Below are positions 57,609 to 64,000 of a stretch of 64,000 nt of DNA, in pieces. Location of the stretch: positions 34,460,001-34,524,000 of the forward strand of contig NC_091663.1 in assembly GCF_042453785.1 (NCBI RefSeq), given 5' to 3'. This DNA comes from Malus domestica (taxonomy: Eukaryota > Streptophyta > Magnoliopsida > Rosales > Rosaceae). The notes beneath the pieces were generated by a model. It worked only from the letters and a program-made list of their open reading frames with translations, did no database searches and was not told the origin of the DNA. A program made the translations under genes and the position numbers. How positions within the stretch are numbered: the first letter of the stretch is position 1; each line of letters opens with the position of its first letter.

Positions 57609-59088
57609 CTTTCTATGGTGACATAGGCACATAACAAGAATCAATTAGATGTCAAAATTGGCTAGAATCCTTGAGTATTGGTGACCTAAGTGATTGTGTT
57701 CCTTAACCCAAAGGTCTTAGCAACGTCCGTGGCCGACATGTTTGGGGGTCAAGACAAATTTCAATGGAACCATTTTTTTCTCTCTACCGTTTTGAGACCC
57801 AAAGCTGCGCACTGGAGAGGACCTATGCTAAAATGCGCGTGCCCGCTCACGTCATCATCTGGATTTTGTATCTGTATAAATAATAAACACCCTTTTCATA
57901 AAAAATAAAAAAAATAAAAAAAAATCTGACTAAAAAGGATCGAAAGGAAGAAGAGAAGCAGCCCTTTTTTTGAATCTGTAAGGCTTTTTTTTGTTTCTTA
58001 GCTCATGACTGTTGACTGGAGGGGACAGCATTTGTTCCTTTCGCCTCATTTTCCCACCACATTTCATATTCAATTAAGTAATACTGGGTGAAAATGTGAA
58101 TTTGGTCGGTTAGTCAAAGCAGTGTGTTTGTTATTTTACACTCGAGTTCGAATCTCTTCTCCACAGTTAAGTTAGTTGAGCGGAATAATGTGCCTGCTCA
58201 ATTACTTATGAGTTCAAATCCTAGAAGTAGAGACTAGAGTAGAGTAATTTATAATGTCACAGTGGTAAAAGAATAAACAAACTCAATTCCGCTGGTGTGT
58301 ATTTCTCTATACACATGGAGAACGGAACACCGTACCAACTTTGCCTGGTTGAAACTATTCCATCAAGTTGTTTCTGCAGCCAGAGTCTGCAGATTCTGTT
58401 TCCTTTACTGCAGAATCAGTAGACACAAGTTGAATAGGCAAAACTGGAACAACCCGAAACTTACTACACGCAGCTAAACATGTTATAACTTCAGTTAATC
58501 TCGAGTAACCGGACTAAAGTAGCTAAAGAGAGAGGTGATTGATTTCTCTCTCTCACTTGTAACAAAATCAGAGAACGACGAGTTTAATAGGTTGCAGGCA
58601 TTCAATCTTTGTATTTTCAACGATGTAAATCACGTCGAAAGTTAGCATATTGTAATGCTATTTTCTTGGTAGATTAACAACTCCATAATTCACTGGTGTT
58701 GCATGAAATTTTGAACTAAGGTACAAGAAATGAGAACCATTACTCACACTGCAAAGTACTCAAGAAGTATATTTCTGAACAAGAAGCGTCTTAATTTAAA
58801 GCTTCGCATTCGTCCAAGAAGAACATGATCAACAAATCAGAATCCAAGTTACAGAGCTTTGCAGAAAGAAGGTATTTGATCGGTCTAAGTAGCAATTAGT
58901 GATTAGCATTGTAGAAATAGAAGGGGCAGATTTTCTACGGGGAGTAATTTCCGCACTCCCCTTTTCACTTCCATCGTTCCTCTATTTTTTCTAGTCATGA
59001 GATTGAATAGCTCAGAGAACAATCAACGGACATAATTTAGGAGAGAAGTGTTGGAGGTGAAAAGGCAGAGTGCTGAAATCACTCCCCT
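57609..59088. other. Intergenic DNA 3' of the oxygenase pseudogene
   Basis: No exon supported. A B-box-like GAGTTCGAATCTCTT at about 58145 may be an old SINE head. Confidence 0.45.
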
Positions 59089-60972
59089 TTATCTATTTGA
59101 CGGCAAACCAGATCCACCATAGTATTGCTTTGTCGTTTCGCGCGAGAAATCTGCAAATGTCATCCCATCTTTCAACCGCAATGCTAGAGGTGGTACAATT
59201 TTCTGTATATCTTCAGTTAGCCTACTTTGCTCCTGGTCATCAACCTGTTTGACCTCTGAGGATATCTCCAAGGATTTGTCCATGGAATAATCTGTTACGG
59301 AGAAAGTTTTGTTCCACGCCGGCTGCAAGAACACAACAAAAGTTTCTCTGCTCAAATTTTCGAACTTGGAAGGCCTGCAAACAGAGTGAAGGGTGGCACG
59401 GAGCTTTCCTCGTGATATGATATTAGCCGACTCGCCAACCTGAACTATAAAACTCTCAAGAGAGGCCTTCACCATGAACACATTATCCTTTCTGGGATCA
59501 AATATTTGTAATTAAGTATTTCCATTAGGGTAAGGACACTCTTGATCCCTTTCTTCTTTCGCTTGTAGATGATTCGACAAGAGAAACATCGGAGCTGTCA
59601 AGACGGTGAAAATCCCATAATCATAATGCCATTGTTGCCACAGATTATCAGAGCAAATCCCCGAAACTTGTTGCATTTGTCACCAATCCAATTCCTGCTA
59701 GAATTGAAGGGTCTTTCCGATGTTCTCTTTGTGCTCATTGCTTCTTCAACAAGAATGGACCTATCAAACGGTGAATGATAGTGAATGAGACGAGCTTTGG
59801 CAGAGCAGGACTCCAACAAGCTCTCCTCAAGCTCATTTCCACCAATGGAACGATCGCATACTCGAGCAAGTTTAAGGCCTAGCTCCATCATGCAAAACCC
59901 CAACTCCCTAAATCCATTTCCGAGATTCTCAAACTCATTCACGGATCCATGTTCTGAATTCAATTGGGGTTCATCAAAATCATGTGAATATTTGATTTGC
60001 ATTGCGAAAGACGACACATTTCTCTCAGAGTTTTTCAAAGGCCCATCACTTCCCAAGCTGTGATCCTAAACAAACACTTAGCTTAGTTACTTGGACAAGA
60101 AATAAAACAAAGGGCAAAATTGCACTAGCAGTCCCTATTGTTCATTCGGATATTCAATTTCGTCTATATAGTTTATTTTGACATGTTCATCCTTTTAGTT
60201 TGGTTATGTTTTCACTTTAGTCTAATCTGTCTTCTAAGTTAATTTTTTTTCCATCCCATTATCTACCACATCTTCTCATTCGAAAAATTCAAACTCTGAA
60301 AGATTTGTGCCCAATTTGATACATTGGACTAACGTTGCTAACGAAACGAAACTATGAGTTCGTTTTGGGAAGTGCTTTTAAATTAAATATTTTTTAAACC
60401 AATAAAATTGCAAGTTAATCCTGAAAAAGCACTTGAAGCGGTTGATGCAAAAAACAACTGTTATTAAAATGCAAGTTAATAACTAGTGTTTCTTGCATGA
60501 AACACTTGAAGTGCTTTGTAACTCAAAAACATTATTTAAAAGCGTTTTAAAAATACTTCTAAACGAAGCCTATGTTCACTGAAAATAAGAAAAAATTACA
60601 AGGACGAAAATGAAAATTCAACTAATTACAACTGCAACGAGTGCAATTTAGCCCAAAACAAAATAAACTTTTTTTTCTTTCTGAAAAAAAAAAAGTTAAT
60701 ACCTTGAGAATGCCTTTGCGATGATTAGGGTTGAGAAGGGCGAGCTTGCGAGCGAGAGGGAGGAGGGCACGGTGGAGAGAGGCGGATTTGGGGACGCCGG
60801 TAATGGCGAGAAGGCCTGGGCCAGTGGGACTTAGGGCTTCCATTATGGCTTTGCTCGTTGACTCCGCCCTTTCGAGCTCTCCTGCCGACGACAATGATTC
60901 ATCGTTTGATGACACGAGTACGAGGTCAGAGTAGCGGAGCTCGTAGAGTTATAGGACTTGGGCGGCTTCCAT
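59089..60972 (-). pseudogene. 2-oxoglutarate/Fe(II) oxygenase-like (IPNS-like) gene, broken
   Basis: Two exons. Exon 1 (60972-60703) has LYELRYSDLVLVSSNDESLS and EALSPTGPGLLAITGVPKSA, ending ILK at AAG|GTATTA. Exon 2 (60065-59089) has DHSLGSDGPLKNSERNVSSF, NGFRELGFCMMELGLKLARV, SAKARLIHYHSPFD, then WQQWHYDYGIFTVLTAPMF with the Fe-binding His-x-Asp, LQIFDPRKDNVFMVKASLES, and RATLHSVCRPSKFENLSRET with the second His, ending RETTKQYYGGSGLPSNR. Three breaks: TAA at codon 8 (60951-60949), a frame change just before the WHYDYG motif (about 59640-59660), and TAA at 59514-59512 (a Tyr in relatives). Relatives are uncharacterised soluble oxygenases. A start at an internal Met would not mend exon 2, so I call it dead. 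Confidence 0.85.
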
Positions 60973-61424
60973 GTCCGTCCGGGACTCTGTCTTATTTTTC
61001 TCGAATTTGGTCGGAGTTAATGGGGAAAATGACACAGAAGGTAAGTTTCACTATACGACAAGTGGTTTTGTTCATGACGTGGAGACTTGTATTTTCGTAT
61101 CATGTAAGTTGTTATATTTTTATGTTACGAACAATGTGATGTTTCGTATTATTAAATATTACGTGGAGACTTGAGAGAAACTTACACATGATAAGAAGAT
61201 AGAGATTAAACTTGCAAAAAGGAGAAACGAACAAAAATTATTAAAACTAAAAAGAACAATATTTGGCTATTCAAATGATGAGTAAAAATTCCTACTAGAA
61301 AAATGTTCGTTGCCGATTTATAGAATTCGGTGTTTATGATTTGAAAGATTCATATTATAAATTACCTTAGAAATTGTTTCATCAGTTAAAACTAAGGTTG
61401 TTTAGTTATTAAATTGTATAAAAA
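60973..61424. other. Spacer upstream of the oxygenase pseudogene
   Basis: AT-rich; likely old promoter sequence. No gene seen. Confidence 0.4.
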
Positions 61425-61680
61425 GTTAAAAAACAGATGGACAATAGATTGACTAAATGATTTAATTTTAATTAATAATATGAACGATTCTGATCATAAA
61501 CATAAAACTCTGTAAATTGAACAGGGGTTTCGAATATTTGGCTATTCAAATGAGAAACGAACAAAAAGTTAAAAAACAGATGGACAATAGATTGACTAAA
61601 TGATTTAATTTTAATTAATAATATGAACGATTCTGATCATAAACATAAAACTCTGTAAATTGAACAGGGGTTTCGAATAG
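61425..61680 (+). repeat. Tandem duplication of 143-bp period
   Basis: About 113 bp (from GTTAAAAAACAGATGGACAA to GAACAGGGGTTTCGAATA) is repeated without visible change with an offset of 143 bp (61425 and 61568). Recent and non-coding. Confidence 0.9.
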
Positions 61681-61886
61681 AATTTTCTACTACTTGAGTA
61701 GCCAAACATTGTTAAACTAAAAACCATTCAAAACTAGTTTCAAATATATTACAATTTCTACTCACTTTGGGATCTTCCTATGCCACCTTCAGCACGAAGG
61801 TATTAAACAGCTACTCTTTTCGAGTTCCAGAAATCCAAGACGTTCGGAATTTACAAGATAAAGCAATCATAATGCGAGAATGCGAA

Positions 61887-62428
61887 CTAGGCCGCGATTT
61901 CTTTGAAGCTCTTGGCCAACCAAATGGCTGTTTCCCTCGGAGAAACCTTCTCGGGTCCGAATGGCTTCAAGAGCACTCCGAGCTCGTCAAACCTTTCTTG
62001 TTGTAGAAGACGCGCACTGAGCTCAAGCAACCCTTCCAAAGCCTCTGCACGTTGCTGGAATGATGAGGTGTCGAATCGCTGCTGTCGTGACTCGGAAGAT
62101 GAATGGCTCGAAACACCAGTGGTAGGGTTCTGCTCAGGAGATTCACTGCCATTTCGAGCAGTTCCGTGGCTGCCATCAATTGTTCTGGACTTGGAAATGG
62201 TTCTGTCTACAACCTGGACTATGCACTTGTCCTTGGTGATGGAGTGGTTGATGCTGTTCGGCGTGGTAGAAGGGCATCTTGCAGATGTTGATGAAATTCC
62301 ACGGGTTGGAACGAGTGGATCTTCAGAAGAGGCTAAGGGGAATTCAGCCATCTTGTCAAGTCGCGGGGCATTGACAGAAACGTCTGGAGACTCCATAATC
62401 CCAAAGGGACCAACATTATACATATACT
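61887..62428 (-). CDS. NEK: NIMA-related kinase C-terminal exon (partial)
   Basis: 178 residues open from ATG 62423, preceded by TTTTAG|TATATG, which can be a splice acceptor; an in-frame TAG there blocks further upstream reading without splicing. The tail FQQRAEALEGLLELSARLLQ plus ERFDELGVLLKPFGPEKVSP and RETAIWLAKSFKE is the conserved C-terminus of plant NEK kinases, which help organise microtubules and cell expansion. The kinase domain is not in the window: upstream DNA (62429-64000) shows no NEK exon. Either the gene continues far beyond a long intron, or this is a 5'-truncated copy. No break is visible inside the exon. Confidence 0.7.
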
Positions 62429-64000
62429 AAAACCCAAACTTGGGTGCACTGTTTTTCACTGTTCGTGAACAGTGCAAGGACAGTTATGCCCTCCGCTTTT
62501 CTTGGCTTTTGCCGTGCTTCCTCATATGTGTGCAGTGAATTTCCGATTCTACCCATCCAGCCCACGCGTCCTGCAGCCTTTCTTTCTCTCCTTCGATTCA
62601 TCTGTTTCACTTGACCTTTTGGCTCTCCATTTTCTGGTTTCCTCATCTGGGTTTTCCTCCGCCTTCATCGTTGTGCGCCTTGTTTTCTATCAATTTCTTC
62701 CTTTTGGTTTCACAAAATTACCTCCGGGCAGACACGTTCTTTGATTTTTGGAATAGTTGTTGGCTGTTCTTCTCTGTTTTTGGGTGCGAACCGTATCGAT
62801 TTCGTCTTTTTCGCCGTTTTGTTAACTGGTACGTATTAAGGTGACTGATTTCTAAATTTTTTAGTTTTGTTTTGCAGTTTGATTTCATTTTTGGTTGTCT
62901 TGCTCATAGATTTGTTTTTTGGTTGTCTAACTGTTAATTATTACAATTGGATTGATTTTGTTCCCAGATTTTCGCTCAATTTTGGGTGATCTTTGTATTC
63001 AAGTGATTGTCAGACAAATCGTATTCAGTTTGGGTATGTTTTGGCTGAGCTTTATATTAGTTTTTATTTTTCATTTCTGTAGATTGTAATGAACTGGCTA
63101 TTCTGTCGATCCAATTGATTTCAATCAATTCCGCCAAAAAGAAAAAGGGGGAGTAGTAATATTGTACCAGAAGAAAACATTTCTAAGATAGAATTAGCCT
63201 CGGAGTTCAAGAAATAGATCGGTGAGATTAAAAGAATCTTAGAACAGGATAGGATGAGCATTAAAAGATGGATCCTAGCTATAAGAAACCATTATGCTTC
63301 AGAATTAGGAGACATAAGATAAGAACTTTATAGGATCATTGAAAGACTTGATGAGTCTAACCCAAATGCCCAAATCAATAAGAAACTAGAGACCCCTTGG
63401 GATCAAATAAAAACAATCCTAGACTCCGTGATCCATATTACTATGAGTCAATGAGTTTGACCATTTTATCTACTTTCGTAGATAATTGTTTAAGCAGTTC
63501 GCCTTGATCTGCTTGATTTGTTGACGAGGACGCTTCATCAGTGTTCTTAGTTGTAACTGGGCTCAGTAAACATATTTAGAATGTGTAAAGAATTAATTTT
63601 TTTCATAATTGAATGTGTTTATCAACTTATGATTAGTTTTTTTGTGGATTGGCTGATGTGTGTGCAAAGAAGTAGATTATTATGGTTACTTTGCTTTTTA
63701 GATTTATCACCTTAATGGTTTTGTATTTTTACAATGAATTGCCCACTTTTGGTGTGGTTGTGATGGATGAATGTTTATATTCTAATGTGAAATGAAAAAA
63801 GAAGGAAAAACTGTATAACTCTAATCAGATATCCATTAAAAAGATAACAAATCGCATTACAGATTAACGCATGTTAAAATTGTGGTCAAGAAAAAATATG
63901 AATGCAATGTTTCTGATAGATGGTCTAGCAGAGTCATTTAATGGTTGTCAAGGTTGACAGTTTGTCTTAGTGTATAAGAGTACATCCTATATGAGGGAAG
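62429..64000. other. Right-edge region, no supported gene
   Basis: Begins with a perfect 8-bp-stem hairpin CACTGTTCGTGAACAGTG (about 62457-62474), then a C/T-rich stretch. At about 63190-63455 lies a degenerate Lys/Ile-rich stretch (GEIKRILEQDRMSIKRWILA and KKLETPWDQIKTILDSVIHI) that is broken. It could be a remnant of an endogenous caulimovirid or another element, but I cannot place it. If the NEK exon belongs to a complete gene, this is its intron. Confidence 0.35.

Noticed and set aside
58105-58165. B-box-like GAGTTCGAATCTCTT as a tRNA gene or SINE
   Set aside because: No convincing A-box, acceptor stem, tail or target duplication.
62457-62474. Hairpin CACTGTTCGTGAACAGTG as a Helitron end
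   Set aside because: No CTRR terminus at the expected distance on either strand and no partner 5' end.

Overview
The window is plant nuclear DNA. Multi-exon genes with GT-AG introns, plant-only gene families (chlorophyllase, the FORKED/VAN3-binding family, ankyrin-PGG proteins, SUVH), dense MITEs, RTE-type LINEs and a Ty1-copia element all say so. The flavour of the repeats and paralogs suggests a woody rosid, most likely Rosaceae (Malus/Pyrus-like). That last step is inference from recall, not a search.

Layout. 1-25 kb is repeat-dominated. It holds a LINE running off the left edge (1-2478, minus), a first coding exon of an ankyrin gene (3138-3651), a Mutator-like element with long inverted ends (4479-5738), a foldback MITE and a SINE-like piece. 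A 10.5-kb nest follows (7120-17600), made of four copies of one long repeat family whose copies begin TGTCACGCCCCGATC and lie in alternating orientations. Next come a LINE fragment, a retroelement-like block with its own intact coiled-coil ORF and a 218-bp tandem repeat, a second LINE fragment, and a broken ankyrin-PGG gene (23302-25043).

25-46 kb holds broken host genes and a tandem duplication. A 5'-truncated SUVH-type histone methyltransferase pseudogene (27360-28410) and an aspartic protease pseudogene (29142-29970) come first. A direct duplication (30915-36288 and 36289-46059) then carries two chlorophyllase genes, each followed by a SUVH N-terminal relic and a short leader exon on the other strand. 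The second unit holds a young, whole-looking Ty1-copia element (39947-45223), and the first unit keeps the empty site.

46-64 kb is more gene-like. It contains an intact four-exon LIFEGUARD/BI-1-family gene (46368-47981, plus), an intact seven-exon FORKED-like/VAN3-binding family gene (50100-54511, minus), several non-autonomous DNA transposons (one carrying an F-box fragment), a broken 2-oxoglutarate-dependent oxygenase gene (59089-60972, minus) and the C-terminal exon of a NIMA-related kinase (61887-62428, minus). The last 1.5 kb has no gene I can support.

The most unusual signal is in the nested repeat family. It carries arrays of roughly 40-bp modules with a constant core (AATGCGGATTAACCAAGCA) flanked by short arms. 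The arms differ from module to module yet stay complementary to each other. A second motif of the same family behaves likewise. This looks like compensatory change in hairpin stems and is not explained by any coding feature. No operon-like cooperation exists here; the intact genes are independent plant loci.
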